From Candidatus Amarolinea dominans (GTDB taxonomy: Bacteria; Chloroflexota; Anaerolineae; SSC4; Amarolineaceae), in assembly GCA_016719785.1 (NCBI GenBank), contig JADJYJ010000035.1, positions 1-64,000 of the forward strand: 64,000 bases of DNA. The letters run 5' to 3'. The first letter of the stretch is position 1; every line of letters starts with the position of its first letter. Shown here piece by piece: positions 53,500 through 64,000 of the stretch. Position numbers and translations under genes: made by a program. The notes beneath the pieces are model-generated. The model saw only the letters and a program-made list of their open reading frames with translations, searched no databases and had not been told where the DNA came from.

Positions 53500-53817
53500 A
53501 TGCCAGGATTCGTGTTACACGTGGGCGCCACTGTCTTGTGCGCGCATGGCGGGCAGGCGCAGCCGACCGTCCCGAACCCTCGCGTGCTGGTGAGCGGCCA
53601 GCCGACGGTGACCATGGCCGCGCCGTACGTGGTGGCCGGGTGCGCATTCGCGCCGGGTGCGCCCAGCCCATGCGTCACCGCCCAGTGGATCGTCGGGGCC
53701 ACGCGGGTGACCAGCAACGGGCAGCCTCTGCTGCTGCTGGACAGCCAGGCGATCTGTGCGCCCAACGGCACGCCGCTGATGATCGTGGCTACGCAGGCGC
53801 GCGTGACAGCGCAGTGA
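53500..53817 (+). CDS. PAAR-like spike tip protein
   Basis: A 105-residue protein that opens MPGFVLHVGATVLCAHGGQA and has further Cys in VAGCAFAPGAPSPC and AICAPNGTPL, with the PAAR-like pattern of short beta strands and metal ligands (His, Cys). It caps the spike as a sharp tip. GATAGGAGCAAACG precedes the ATG. Confidence 0.82.
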   Translation: MPGFVLHVGATVLCAHGGQAQPTVPNPRVLVSGQPTVTMAAPYVVAGCAFAPGAPSPCVTAQWIVGATRVTSNGQPLLLLDSQAICAPNGTPLMIVATQARVTAQ

Positions 53818-53824
53818 GGCAACT

Positions 53825-54181
53825 ATGAACATTGCTTATCCATTCCGCTTCGACGGCGGAGGGCGCACCGCCACTGCTGACGATGACCGCCACATCCGTG
53901 ACTTGATCGAGGGCGTGCTCTTCACCAATCCTGGCGAGCGCGTCAACCGGCCGGACTTTGGCAGCGGCCTGGGGCAACTCCTCTTCGCGCCCAACAGCCC
54001 GGAACTGGCCACCGCCGTGCAGTTCCTGGCGCAGGGCGCGCTGCAACAGTGGCTGGGGGACTTGATTGCGGTTGAGCGGGTGCAGGTGGACGCCGTGGAT
54101 TCCGCCCTGTCTGTGCAGGTAGATTACGTCGTGCAACGCACGCAGCGGCGCGGGGCCGCGCAGTTCAGCCGGGAAGCGTGA
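53825..54181 (+). CDS. GPW/gp25-like baseplate wedge protein
   Basis: A 118-residue baseplate protein: YPFRFDGGGRTATADDDRHI, then DLIEGVLFTNPGERVNRPDF and GSGLGQLLFAPNSPELATAV, the conserved gp25 core containing the EPR-like motif as GERVNRPDFG. It nucleates sheath assembly at the baseplate. It is one base short of touching the next gene. Confidence 0.9.
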   Translation: MNIAYPFRFDGGGRTATADDDRHIRDLIEGVLFTNPGERVNRPDFGSGLGQLLFAPNSPELATAVQFLAQGALQQWLGDLIAVERVQVDAVDSALSVQVDYVVQRTQRRGAAQFSREA

Positions 54182-54182
54182 G

Positions 54183-56600
54183 ATGAATACCCAATATCGC
54201 TGTGCAAACTCCGTCCGGCGCACGTTGGTGCGCGATACCAAAGGCAGCAACGGCCAGCCAGTGGTCAACGGCATTGACTACCTGGAGGTTGACCCGGCCG
54301 ATCACAAGAAGCTGCTGGTGTACTTCGTCCATCCCCTGCCCGGCCAGCCGAACGGCGTGCCCGCAGCCCCGGCCCTGGGGGCGGACGCTGTCGTCATCAC
54401 GGGCGGGGTCCGGGTCACGGCCATCGGCATCCTGAAGGTGGAGCCGGCCGGGAACGTTTTGACCGTGACTGTGGGCAGTGTGGGCGACTTCTCGACCTAC
54501 GTCCTGCGCCTGGTCTCACCGGTATCGGCCGAAGGGACGCCGCCGGCCGGCTTCGACCCGCAACTGGCCGAGGTGGCGTTCTCGTTCAGGGTACACTGCC
54601 CGAGTGACTTCGACTGCGTGCAGGCCGAGGTGTGTCCCGAGCCGGCCCTTCCGTCACCCCCGATCAACTATCTGGCCAAGGACTACGCCAGCTTCCGCCG
54701 TCTGCTGCTGGATCGCCTGGCGGTCGTCATGCCGGATTGGCGGGAACGCAATCCGGCTGACCTGGGGGTGGCGGTGGTCGAAGCGCTGGCCTATGCCGGG
54801 GACTACCTCAGCTACGCCCAGGACGCGGTGGCTACCGAGGCCTACCTGGGCAGCGCGCGGCGCCGCGCCTCGGTGCGTCGCCACGCTCGGCTGGTGGACT
54901 ATGTCATGCACGACGGGGCCAACGCCCGCACCTGGGTCTGCTTCGAGGTTGACCGGGACCTGATCGGGACACCCGACAAGCCGGTATTGAAGACTGGGCG
55001 GGCCATCACGGCGCAGGCGGACCCGTCGCTGGTTTTCGAGACGCTGCACCCGGTCATTTCGCTCAGGGTTGAGCGCAACCCGATGGCCTTCTACACCTGG
55101 AGCGATCCGGACTGCTGCCTGCCCAAGGGCGCCACGCGCGCGCACCTGACGGGCAGCGCCGCCGATCTCGACCTGGCCCAGGGAGACGTGCTGATCTTCG
55201 AGGAAGTGCTGGGACCGGATAGTGGGCGCCGCGAGGATGCCGACCCGTCCCACCGCCACGCGGTACGCCTGAGCGCCACACCCCAGGAGCAGACCGACCC
55301 GCTGTCTGAAACGAAGGTGCTCGAGGTCCAATGGCACGCTGAGGACGCGCTGCCCTTCCCCCTCTGCCTGCGCGAGTTCCCCGATCCTGCTGGCCCCGGC
55401 AAGAGATTGGCTGTCACTGTAGTACACGGCAACGTCGCGCTGGCCGATCATGGCCGGACGGTGGAAGAGAACGAGGCGGCCGGGACGCTCACCCCGACGA
55501 TCGTGCTTATGGGCCGCCCTTATCGGCCCCGGATCGAGGAAACCGGCTTGACGCACGCGCTGCCCTACGACGATAAGGAGGCGCGTACCAGGCCGGCCGC
55601 GGCCGCGCTGCGCCTCGACTTGCGACAGGTGCTGCCGGTCATCAAGTTGCATGGCGAGGGTGCGTTGTGGCGGCCCAGACACGACCTGTTGAACAGCGGT
55701 CGCTTTGCGCCAGAGTTCGTCGTGGAGATGGAGGAGGACGGGCGAGCCACGCTGCGTTTCGGCGATGACGCGCTGGGCCGGCGTCCGGTCGAAGGAACAA
55801 CTTTCCGGGCATCCTATCGCATCGGCAACGGCCCGGCCGGCAACATCGGCGCCGACGCGTTCGACCGGCTGGTCGAACCGATCGCCGGCGTCAAGGTGCG
55901 CAACCCCATGCCTGCCGCCGGCGGGACCGCCCCCGAGCCAACGGAGCAGGTCCGGCTGTATGCGCCCCAGGCCTTCCGCTCCCAGGAGCGCGCGGTCACC
56001 GAGGCCGACTACGCTGCCGCCGCCGAGCGCCACCCCGGCGTCCAGCGCGCCGCAGCGACACGACGCTGGACAGGTAGTTGGTACACCATGTACGTCACGG
56101 TTGACCGGCGCGGCGGCCGGCCCGTGACCGCCGACTTCGAAAATGAGATGCGCCTCTGGCTGGAGCGCTTCCGTCTGGCCGGCTACGACCTGGAGATTGA
56201 CGGGCCGCGCTACGTAGCTCTCGACATGGCGTTGACCGTATGCGCCGCGCCGGGGTACTTCCGCAGCAGCGTCAGGAAAGCGTTGCTGGACACCTTCAGC
56301 CGCAACAGCCTGCCCGATGGCCGCCGCGGCTTCTTTCACCCCGACAACTTCACCTTTGGCCAGGCGGTCTACCTCAGTCAGATCATCGCGGCGGCCATGC
56401 AGGTGCCGGGCGTGCAGTGGGTGGATACCGAAGAAGGGCCGGGCAAGTCCAATCGCTTCCGGCGTTTGGGGCAGGACGCCCACGGCGAGGTCGCCGAAGG
56501 CCGCATGACGCTGGGCCGCCTGGAGATTGCCCGTCTGGACAACGATCCCAGTGCCCCGGAAAATGGCAAGCTGGAGTTTATCATGGGGGGTGGCCTATGA
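54183..56600 (+). CDS. baseplate J-like wedge protein 1 (Afp11-like)
   Basis: An 805-residue wedge protein. Residues ~1-150 are an extra beta domain. From INYLAKDYASFRRLLLDRLA onward it has the baseplate J arrangement: DLGVAVVEALAYAGDYLSYA, EAYLGSARRRASVRRHARLV, DYVMHDGANARTWV, FVVEMEEDGRATLRFGDDAL, TFRASYRIGNGPAGNIGAD, QAFRSQERAVTEADYAAAAE. It forms the baseplate arms that signal contraction. ATGA overlap with the next gene. Confidence 0.9.
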   Translation: MNTQYRCANSVRRTLVRDTKGSNGQPVVNGIDYLEVDPADHKKLLVYFVHPLPGQPNGVPAAPALGADAVVITGGVRVTAIGILKVEPAGNVLTVTVGSVGDFSTYVLRLVSPVSAEGTPPAGFDPQLAEVAFSFRVHCPSDFDCVQAEVCPEPALPSPPINYLAKDYASFRRLLLDRLAVVMPDWRERNPADLGVAVVEALAYAGDYLSYAQDAVATEAYLGSARRRASVRRHARLVDYVMHDGANARTWVCFEVDRDLIGTPDKPVLKTGRAITAQADPSLVFETLHPVISLRVERNPMAFYTWSDPDCCLPKGATRAHLTGSAADLDLAQGDVLIFEEVLGPDSGRREDADPSHRHAVRLSATPQEQTDPLSETKVLEVQWHAEDALPFPLCLREFPDPAGPGKRLAVTVVHGNVALADHGRTVEENEAAGTLTPTIVLMGRPYRPRIEETGLTHALPYDDKEARTRPAAAALRLDLRQVLPVIKLHGEGALWRPRHDLLNSGRFAPEFVVEMEEDGRATLRFGDDALGRRPVEGTTFRASYRIGNGPAGNIGADAFDRLVEPIAGVKVRNPMPAAGGTAPEPTEQVRLYAPQAFRSQERAVTEADYAAAAERHPGVQRAAATRRWTGSWYTMYVTVDRRGGRPVTADFENEMRLWLERFRLAGYDLEIDGPRYVALDMALTVCAAPGYFRSSVRKALLDTFSRNSLPDGRRGFFHPDNFTFGQAVYLSQIIAAAMQVPGVQWVDTEEGPGKSNRFRRLGQDAHGEVAEGRMTLGRLEIARLDNDPSAPENGKLEFIMGGGL

Positions 56601-59570
56601 GCAACACCGACGATGTCCTCGACACCTGCGGGTGCTGCGAGGCGAGCATCCCGGAGCCGACCGTGGTTAACCGTCCTGGACTGCCGGCGCTGGCCTATCG
56701 GATCGGCACGCATGGTACGTTTCTGCGGCGCATGCTGGCCCGTCTGCCCAGTCAGCCGATCCCTGACGGCCCGCACGCGGGTCAGCGCCCCCTGGCCGGC
56801 CTGACCACGCGGGCGATCGCCGATCCGGCGATCGCGCTGCTGGACGCCAGCGCGGTCATCATGGACGTACTGACCTTCTACCAGGAACGCATCGCCAACG
56901 AGGGCTACCTGCGCACAGCTACCGAGCGGCTCTCGGTGCTGGAGCTGGCGCGGGGAATCGGTTATGAGCTAAGCCCAGGTGTGGCGGCAAGCGCCTTTCT
57001 GGCCTTCACTGTGGACACGGCCACCGGGGCGCCACCGACCGCCATCATGCCGAAGGGCACCCGGGTGCAGAGTATCCCCGGCCCCGGCGAGCTGCCGCAG
57101 ACGTTCGAGACAAATGCCGGGATCACCGCGCGCGTCGAGTGGAATGCGCTGAAGCCGCGTCTCACCCGGCCGCAGGAACTGGCGATCCGGGAAACTGATA
57201 ACAAACTTTATCTGCTCGGCATCAGCACACGCTTCGGCGATCTCTTGGACCAGCCGATGACGGACATGTATGCGCTTGACGCCGGCCTGGCTGCCGAGCT
57301 AAAAGACATAACGGAGGCCCAGGCGGCAGAGGTGCAGCGGGTCTTCTTCACCGGCGTCAATACCGGTCTAAAACCCGGCGATATCGTGCTACTGGTGGGC
57401 AAGCGGTCCGATCCAGGGGACCTGGTGACGCTCGTGCGCTCGATCGGACAAGTCACGGCCAATCCGGAATTGAACCGCACCCAAGTGGATTTCGAAGATG
57501 AAGTGACCGCCGAGCCACCAAAGCCGCCTTCTTTCACACCCCAGGTCCACAAATTCGCGGTAGCCAAGCTGGTTCAGCTTGCTTTCACGGCAGACAAGAT
57601 CAAGACGTCGGTCGTCCGTCAGAGCTGGCGCGAAAGCGAGTTGAGCGCCTTTGTTGCCGTCCAGGGCTGGAGCCGAACAAAGCTGACGCTCAACATCAAC
57701 TACACGCCGCCACCGCCTCCTGCGCCGCCCCTCGCGCCGGCCGATCCGGGCGCTTTTGCGTTCCGGTCACGGCTCGGCATCTTCGGCCATAACGCGCCGT
57801 ATTTCCCCAGCTTGCCGGCCGTTCCCCACAGTAACTACTTCATCCCATGGGATGACGGCAGCGGTCTGTCCATCTGGAAGGATTCCAGGAAACCTGCCGA
57901 CGCTCCGGCCGTCGCGGTTTATTACACCGGCGCCGATCTCTATCTGGAACGTAACGTGCCTGGCCTGGCGGGCAGCGGCTGGGTGGTTCTGGAGCGGCCG
58001 ATCAATCACTACGCAGCCTACCGGTTGCGCTCTGCCACCGACGCATCCGTGGCGGGCTTCGCCATGAGCGCCAAATCCGTCGGCTTGAAATTGGGCAAGC
58101 CCGATGATAAAGCCACGGAACTTCAAGCGGACACGACCGACAGGCCCGAAGATTTCAGGGTGCGTAACACGACGGCACACGTCCAGAGTGAGCGCCTGGT
58201 GCTTGCCGAGCTGCCCATCGAAGATCCGATCGCGGCCAAGAGTACTGAGATCCAGCTCGACCGCATGCTGCTCGGTCTCCAGGTCGGCCAACCAGTGGCG
58301 ATCACGGGTGAGCGCGACGACCTGCCGGGAGTGACCGTCAGCGAGATAGTGATCCTCGCCGACGTCATCCACGTCGGCGGCTTCACGACGCTGGTCTTCC
58401 CCTCGCCGGGCCTGAAGACCACGTACGTCCGCAAGACCGTGACCCTCAACGCCAACGTCGCGGCCGCCAGCCACGGCGAGACCGTGACGGAAGTGCTCGG
58501 GGCCGGTAATGGCGCGCAGGCCAACCAGCGCTTCACCCTCAAGAAGCCGCCCCTCACCTACACATCGTCCGCCGATGCGAGTGGTGTGCAAAGCTCGCTG
58601 GAGGTGCGCGTGGACGGGGTGCGGTGGGAGGAGGCGCCGCGGCTGTATGGCCTGGCGCCCACCGACCCGCGCTTCAGCGCCCGCGCCGGTGACGACGGCA
58701 AGACGACGGTCGTCTTCGGCGACGGCGTCACCGGCGCGCGGCTGCCCACCGGGGTCGAGAACGTCACGGCAACCTACCGCAGCGGCATCGGCCTGGGCGG
58801 GATGGTGGGCGCCGGCAAGCTGACGCTGCTCCAGTCGCGCCCCTTGGGCATCCGGTCGGTGATCAATCCGACCCCTGCGACGGGCGCCGCTGACCCGGAA
58901 AACCGCGACAGCGCCCGGAGCAACGCGCCGCTGACGGTGCTGACGATGGATCGCATCGTCTCGCTGCGCGACTTCGAGGATTTCGCGCGTGCCTTCGCCG
59001 GCATCGGCAAGGTAAAAGGCGTGGCGCTCTGGCGCGGCGAGACGCACTGGGTGCATGTCACCGTGGCGGCCGAGGCGGCGGTCGGCGACGATCCCGATGC
59101 GGCCGCCTCACCCCTGGCCAGCCACCGGGTGGATACGACGTCGGAGCTGTATACCTACCTGGTAGAGGCCATGGCGGCAGCGAGCGACCCGTCGCAGCGC
59201 TTCCGCGTCGATACTTACCAGCCCGTGTTCTTCGACCTGCGGGCGCGGATCGTGCGCGACGCGCGCTACCGCTGGGCCGATGTACAGGCGGCCGTCACGA
59301 CGGCCCTGCAAGCCGCCTTCGCCTTCGGCGCGCGCACGTTCGCCCAACCGGTGACCGCGGCCGAGGTGATCTCGGTCATCCAGCGGGTGGCAGGCGTCGT
59401 GGCCCTGGATCTCGAACAGCTCTACCGGCTGGACGGGCCGCAGCCCAGCCCCAGCACGATCCTCGAGGCGGCGCTGGTACGTTGGGAGGCGCAGGAGGAA
59501 GCTCCGCAGCCTGGCCGAGCTGCTGCTGATCAACCCGCTCGGCATTGGACTGGAGGAGATGCTGCCATGA
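56597..59570 (+). CDS. baseplate J-like wedge protein 2 (frameshifted at its C-terminus)
   Basis: About 990 residues. It opens MSNTDDVLDTCGCCEASIPE and has LAYRIGTHGTFLRRMLARLP, ALLDASAVIMDVLTFYQERI, ANEGYLRTATERLSVLELAR, a long beta insert at ~380-560, and the late J motifs GVENVTATYRSGIGLGGMVG and RIVSLRDFEDFARAFAGIGK. The start overlaps wedge 1 by ATGA; the reading frame upstream of 56597 is a shadow. After ALVRW the frame is off: removing one G of the run at 59484-59486 gives RRRKLRSLAELLLINPLGIG and a stop at 59568-59570, overlapping the next ATG. As written it reads through into the next gene as a false fusion. Confidence 0.85.
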
Positions 59571-61654
59571 ACGACGCGACCCAAGAACGCCTCTACGGCC
59601 TGCTCCCTGCCATCTACCGCCTGCGCGATGCGGCTGAGGGCGAGCCGTTGCGCGCCCTCCTGGCGGTCATCGGTGATGAGCTGGGGCTGGTCGAAGACGA
59701 CATCTCCCGCCTGTACGACAACTGGTTCATTGAGACGTGCCAGGAATGGGTCGTGCCGTACATCGGCGACCTGCTGGGCGTCCAGGGGCTTTACCCGATC
59801 CAGGCGGCGGGCTTCACCCAGCGGGCGTATGTGGCCAACACCGTCGCCTACCGGCGCCGCAAGGGCACGGCGGCTGTGCTGGAGCAGTTGGCCCGCGATG
59901 TGACCGGTTGGCCGGCCGTGGCGGTCGAGTTCTTTGAACGGCTGGTTACGACGCAGAACGTCAACCACGTGCGGCCCCACGCCCCTGCGATGCCCGACAT
60001 TCGAGACGCAAATCAGCTCGGATTCCTGGGTGGGCCGTTCGACCGTACGGCGCACACCGCGGACGTACGGCATATTGACAACGGCCGCGGCAAACACAAT
60101 ATCCCAAATGTTGGTTTGTTCCTGTGGCGCCTTCAGGCCTATCACATTGATGGCGTCACCCGCGCCAGGTAGCCTCGAACGACGAGCGCCGGTACGCCTT
60201 CCAGCCCGCCAGGCAAGAATCAGTCGCTTTATCATCTCGCCAGGACGGAGGATAGCATCACCCAAATGGCGCAGCCGCTGGACGTCCCGCTGGCCCTTAG
60301 TCGGCGCTTCCTGCTGCGCAACCTGGATGCCTGCTACGGCACAGAGAACGAGCCTCGAAGCCTGCTGATTCGCGCTGGAGGCCAGGTTCGGCCCATTGGC
60401 GATATCCTCGTCTGTGACCTATCGGACAAGCAAGGCGGAGGATGGGCGCATTCACCGCCGGCCGGCAAAGTGGCTGTTGACCCGGAACTGGGCCGGATCG
60501 CGTTCGGGAGCGATCCCGCCGGCGCCATCGAGGTGGGCTACACCTATGGCTTCGGGGGTGACCTGGGCGGCGGACCATACGACCGCCGCGATTCTGTCGA
60601 AGACTTCCTGCGGGACTTTGCGGCCAGTCAGAACACCTGGCAGATGGGCGTAACACAGCAGCCGCCCGTCGGGGCTGGAACACAGATCGTGACAACCCTG
60701 GGCCAGGCCGTGCAGGCCTGGAACGACCAGCCCGCCGGCGCCCAGGGCATCATCGCGCTCATGGATAGCCGCACCTATCGGGAGGATCTGGTTGGTGCGC
60801 TGGCGATCCGCATCCCGGCCGGCAGCCGGCTGCTGCTGGTCGCCGCGGGGTGGCCCGAGGAGCCGGACGCGTCGGGGCAGCGCATCGCCGGGCGCATTGC
60901 TCCCGCCGACTTGCGGCCCCATCTGCACGGCGCGCTTGAAGTAATCGGCACGGCGCCGGCCGGCGCCCTGCAACCAGGTGCGTTCGCACTGAACGGCCTG
61001 TTGGTGGAAGGGACTGTCACCATGTTGGCTGGCAACCTGGCTGAGCTGCGTCTGGCACATTGCACACTTGTACCCGGCAGCTCCAGCCTGGCGATCAAGA
61101 TGGAAAACCAAGCGGGGCAGGGGAACGAGAACCTGACTGTGAGGCTCAACCGCAGCATCTGCGGCCCGCTCAGCCTGCCGGAAACTATCCGCGCGGCCAG
61201 CATCACGGCCAGCATCGTTGGCGGCGATCTGAGCGGCCCTATGTTGGATGTGCAGGCAAGCACGGTGTTGGGCGCGACCCAGGCAGCGAGCCTGGAGGCA
61301 TCGAACAGTATCTTCGATGGTATGGTGATCGTCGAGCGCCGCCAAATCGGCTGCACCCGCTTCTGCTACCTCCCGTTCGAGTCGCTGGCGCCGCAACGGT
61401 ATCGGTGCCAGCCCGCCGATGCGGCGTCGGCCGGGCGCATCTTCCCGACCTACGCCTCCACAACCTACGGCGAGGCGGATTACGGGCAGCTTGCCGGCAC
61501 AGTTGACCCTGAGATCGGCACTGGCGCCGAGGACGAAGGCGAGATGGGGGCTTTTCACTTTCTGCAAGCGCCGCAGCGGCTCAAAAACCTACGCGTGAGC
61601 CTGGACGAATACCTGCGCTTCGGCCTGGAGGCCGGCGTTTTCTTCGCTTCCTGA
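59567..61654 (+). CDS. phage tail protein I-like baseplate protein (interrupted by compensating frame breaks)
   Basis: About 695 residues in two blocks of the same frame. The first (59567-60172) is the tail-protein-I domain: ERLYGLLPAIYRLRDAAEGE, GDELGLVEDDISRLYDNWFI, AVLEQLARDVTGWPAVAVEF, then NIPNVGLFLWRLQAY. The second (to 61654) has MAQPLDVPLALSRRFLLRNL and a repetitive beta-helix-like region with ASITASIVGGDLSG and EASNSIFDGMVIVERRQIGC. A TAG at 60170 splits them, but plus-one frame sequence between (VASNDERRYAFQPARQ) shows that two compensating indels near 60168 and 60213 break one gene. Confidence 0.75.
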
Positions 61655-61696
61655 CAGGGAAGCGCACTTGTATGTAGAGGAGATAGAGGAGATAGT

Positions 61697-63997
61697 ATGA
61701 AAGGCGATTTCTCACGTCTGACCTTCCGACGGGATAAACACTATAGCAGCGTGCGTATGCAGCAAGGCAGCGTTCTGCTTGACGCAGAATGGAACGAACA
61801 AGCCGATATCCAGGCGCAGCGCGATCAGGCAACCACGCGCGACGTGATCGGACCATCCGGGGCGCCTGCGTCCCCGCTGGGGCAATTCAGGAACTTCCAG
61901 GTCAGGATCGCAGGGAGCGCCTTTGAGATCGCCGACGGCCAACTCTATGTGGATGGCATCCTCTGCGAAGCCACAGAGATCGTCCCGTACGATGCCCAGC
62001 CCGACTACCCAGGCGCGCCCGCGCTCGTCTCGGGCCAGGCTTACCACGCCTACCTGGACGTCTGGGAACGTCATCAGACCGCCCTGGAGCAGTCGGGCGA
62101 CGACCAGCCACAGATTCGCGAGGTGGCGCTCGGTGGGCCTGACACGACGACCCGCCTCAAGACCATCTGGCAGGTGAAGGCGCAGGCGTTGGCCAACGCG
62201 GCCGCTACGTGCGCCGACTTTGGCCCGGATTGGATCCCTGACGGGGTCGCGGGCGCCGGCAGGTTGCGCGCCGATGCTGCGCCGGCGCAGCCTGCCGCCA
62301 ACGACTGCCTCGTCCCGCCGGGCGGGGGCTATCGCCGGCTGGAGAACCAGCTCTACCGGGTGGAGATCCACGAGGCTGGCGCGCCCGGGACCGCCACCTA
62401 CAAATGGTCACGCGACAACGGCAGCATCCTCACGAAGGGGGTCAAGGTTGACGCAACGACGCCGGCCGCGCCAGTCATTACGGTGTCCGATCCGGGCAAA
62501 GACGCCGTGCTCGGCTTTGCGGCGGCCGCGTGGGTGGAGATCAGCGACGAAGAGCGCACCTTGCGCAACGAACCCGGTGTGTTGCTCGAAGTCACTGCGG
62601 TCAAGGGGGACAGAATTACGCTGAAGAACCCGGCCAATTTGGCGCTGGCAACGGGCACCCGGCCGACCGTACGGCGTTGGGATGGCATCGGAACGGTCCA
62701 GATCGGCACACCCGAGGCGCCCAAGTGGGTGGAGCTGGAAGATGGCGTCATGGTGGAGTTTAGCGACGGAGCTTATGTGTCGGGCGACTACTGGACGGCG
62801 CCAGCCCGCAGCTTGACGGGCCAGGTCGAATGGCCACGAGGGGCAAGCGGCCCGGTCTTCGAGGGGCGTCATGGGCCTACGCATCACTACGCTTCGCTGG
62901 CGCTATTGATCCCCGCGGGGGATACCTGGACGGCGACGGACTGCCGCAAGCTATTCCCGCAGTTGACCGCGTTAACGACCCTGCTGTACGAAGGCGGCGA
63001 CGGCCAGGAGGCGCTGCCGGGCCAGCCGCTGACCCTGCCGCTGCGCGTACGCGTGGTGAATGGCCAGGCGCCGGTGATCGGCGCGCCGGTGCAATTCGCG
63101 CTGATGGCGGGCGGCGGGAGCCTCTCTGCCAATGCGCCGGTGGCTACGATTGCGCCTGATGGCATCGCCGAGTGCATCTGGACGCTGGGCTTAGACGGTC
63201 CGCAGCAGGTGCAGGCCGTGCTGTTGGACGCCGGCGGGAACGCGGCGCCGGGTCAAGTCCTGGACTTCAACGCCACGGTCAGCGTCGCCAGCCAGGTGGC
63301 CTACGACCCGACACAGTGCAACAACCTGGGTGGCGTCAGTACAGTCCAGGAGGCCATTGACAAGCTCTGCGGGCTCCTCGGCGTCGGGCCGCAGGACGAA
63401 GTGGTCCACATTGTGGAGGTGCTGGCGCGCGCGGACGGGGGCCCCATCGAGAATGACGGCGACCTGCCGGTCGAACGCCTGCTCGCCGGGATCGAGATCG
63501 TCTGCGACCGGGATATTTTCCCGGAAAGCGTCAGCAACCGCGTCGATCGGTTCCAGAACGCTGTCTGCTTCGTGACCCTCGACCTGCCCTTCCCCAGCCG
63601 GACGCAAAGCCAGGACTGGCGTGCTGCCCCATTGACTGTACTGGGTTTTCAGACCATCACCCTGGCAGCCGAAGTGAGTTCGGAGGGCAACAACGTCATC
63701 CGTTGGCGGCCCACAGAACCTGCAAGTCAGTGGCTGAGGACATCAATGTTCAGTGCAATAGAGGGCAATACTCACGGCCAGATAGGGGCAGTCCTGACGC
63801 GGCTCACCCTGAAGGGCAACTTCATCTGGTCGCGTGACACCGATCCGGAGAAGCCCGAGATCTACCTTGACGGAAACACCTTCGGTGCGTTCGTCAATGG
63901 CCGCACGGCGGCCAGACTGCCCCGCGGCGACGGGCGACGCGGCGGATCTCGAAATGTGGTTCTGGTTGCAGGCCGGGATAGCATGACGACTACCTGA
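61697..63997 (+). CDS. DUF6519 eCIS-associated protein (frameshifted near its end)
   Basis: A 766-residue protein as written. The N-terminus MKGDFSRLTFRRDKHYSSVR and MQQGSVLLDAEWNEQADIQA is the DUF6519 signature found in eCIS and phage-like loci. YLDVWERHQTALE, ENQLYRVEIHEAGAPGTATY and KWSRDNGSILTKGVKVDA follow, then Ig-like and C-terminal beta domains. It is likely an outer baseplate or receptor-side structural protein. Removing one G of the run at 63932-63934 changes the tail to GDAADLEMWFWLQAGIA with a stop at 63986; the written tail RRGGSRNVV lacks sense. GGAGATAGAGGAGATAGT precedes the ATG. Confidence 0.8.
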   Translation: MKGDFSRLTFRRDKHYSSVRMQQGSVLLDAEWNEQADIQAQRDQATTRDVIGPSGAPASPLGQFRNFQVRIAGSAFEIADGQLYVDGILCEATEIVPYDAQPDYPGAPALVSGQAYHAYLDVWERHQTALEQSGDDQPQIREVALGGPDTTTRLKTIWQVKAQALANAAATCADFGPDWIPDGVAGAGRLRADAAPAQPAANDCLVPPGGGYRRLENQLYRVEIHEAGAPGTATYKWSRDNGSILTKGVKVDATTPAAPVITVSDPGKDAVLGFAAAAWVEISDEERTLRNEPGVLLEVTAVKGDRITLKNPANLALATGTRPTVRRWDGIGTVQIGTPEAPKWVELEDGVMVEFSDGAYVSGDYWTAPARSLTGQVEWPRGASGPVFEGRHGPTHHYASLALLIPAGDTWTATDCRKLFPQLTALTTLLYEGGDGQEALPGQPLTLPLRVRVVNGQAPVIGAPVQFALMAGGGSLSANAPVATIAPDGIAECIWTLGLDGPQQVQAVLLDAGGNAAPGQVLDFNATVSVASQVAYDPTQCNNLGGVSTVQEAIDKLCGLLGVGPQDEVVHIVEVLARADGGPIENDGDLPVERLLAGIEIVCDRDIFPESVSNRVDRFQNAVCFVTLDLPFPSRTQSQDWRAAPLTVLGFQTITLAAEVSSEGNNVIRWRPTEPASQWLRTSMFSAIEGNTHGQIGAVLTRLTLKGNFIWSRDTDPEKPEIYLDGNTFGAFVNGRTAARLPRGDGRRGGSRNVVLVAGRDSMTTT

Positions 63998-64000
63998 TCT

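Noticed and set aside
56240..60172. A 1310-residue fusion of baseplate J and tail protein I
   Set aside because: The first 357 bases lie inside wedge 1 in a shadow frame, and the join at ~59485 is a one-base frame error; restoring it gives two genes with the normal ATGA overlap.

Overview
The window looks like a chromosomal segment of a Chloroflexota bacterium, probably Anaerolineae/Caldilineae-like. This is inferred from the high-GC coding style, the threonine/proline TPTNTPT stalks, dockerin-like and C25-protease surface proteins, C-terminal Y[FL]P tails, and the many YggT, GlsB and LEA-like small stress proteins. No rRNA, tRNA, CRISPR array, IS element or reverse transcriptase was found.

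Layout. 1-7.1 kb: end of a beta-propeller protein, a small membrane protein, a two-gene ABC-2 exporter (minus), a DUF362 iron-sulfur protein (minus) and a P2A-type Ca2+ ATPase (plus) behind twin operator-like palindromes. 7.2-14.4 kb: a small basic protein, a secreted dockerin-like protein, four tandem paralogous secreted DUF1566 genes whose C-terminal segments differ in the manner of diversity-generating-retroelement (DGR) variable regions, and a cysteine synthase-like gene. 14.4-19.8 kb: a 41-G homopolymer, an MGDG-synthase-like glycosyltransferase, two LEA-like 11-mer repeat proteins, YggT, a NarL-type response regulator, a PRC-barrel protein and GlsB. 19.8-24.7 kb: a cell-surface operon of an ice-binding-like protein, an LPxTG-like stalk protein and a gingipain-type (C25) protease. 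24.9-30.0 kb: a coupled envelope operon (two AI-2E-type permeases, YihY, a diacylglycerol-kinase-like lipid kinase, PAP2 phosphatase). 30-39.4 kb: rhomboid protease, a broken oxidoreductase, UPP synthase, RNB exoribonuclease, GH13 branching-type enzyme, small membrane proteins, more LEA-like proteins, a beta-propeller/HEAT protein and a second GlsB.

39.7-64 kb: one rightward operon encoding an extracellular contractile injection system (eCIS). It runs sheath, tube, gp26-like chaperone, disordered protein, DUF4255 tail terminator, AAA+ ATPase, a small conserved protein, a DUF4157 effector with a possible nuclease toxin tail, a scarred cargo site, CIS_tube/LysM baseplate proteins, gp27-like hub, gp5-like spike, PAAR-like tip, gp25, two baseplate-J proteins, a tail-protein-I-like protein and a DUF6519 protein. 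Most neighbours overlap by 1-8 bp. A tape measure and a fibre are not seen.

Cross-cutting observations: (a) the four DUF1566 genes look like DGR targets with no reverse transcriptase in the window; (b) a promoter/operator module occurs five times upstream of small stress and surface genes with a constant 19-bp spacer; (c) at least eight single-base frame breaks occur in otherwise intact genes, which suggests assembly indels rather than decay.
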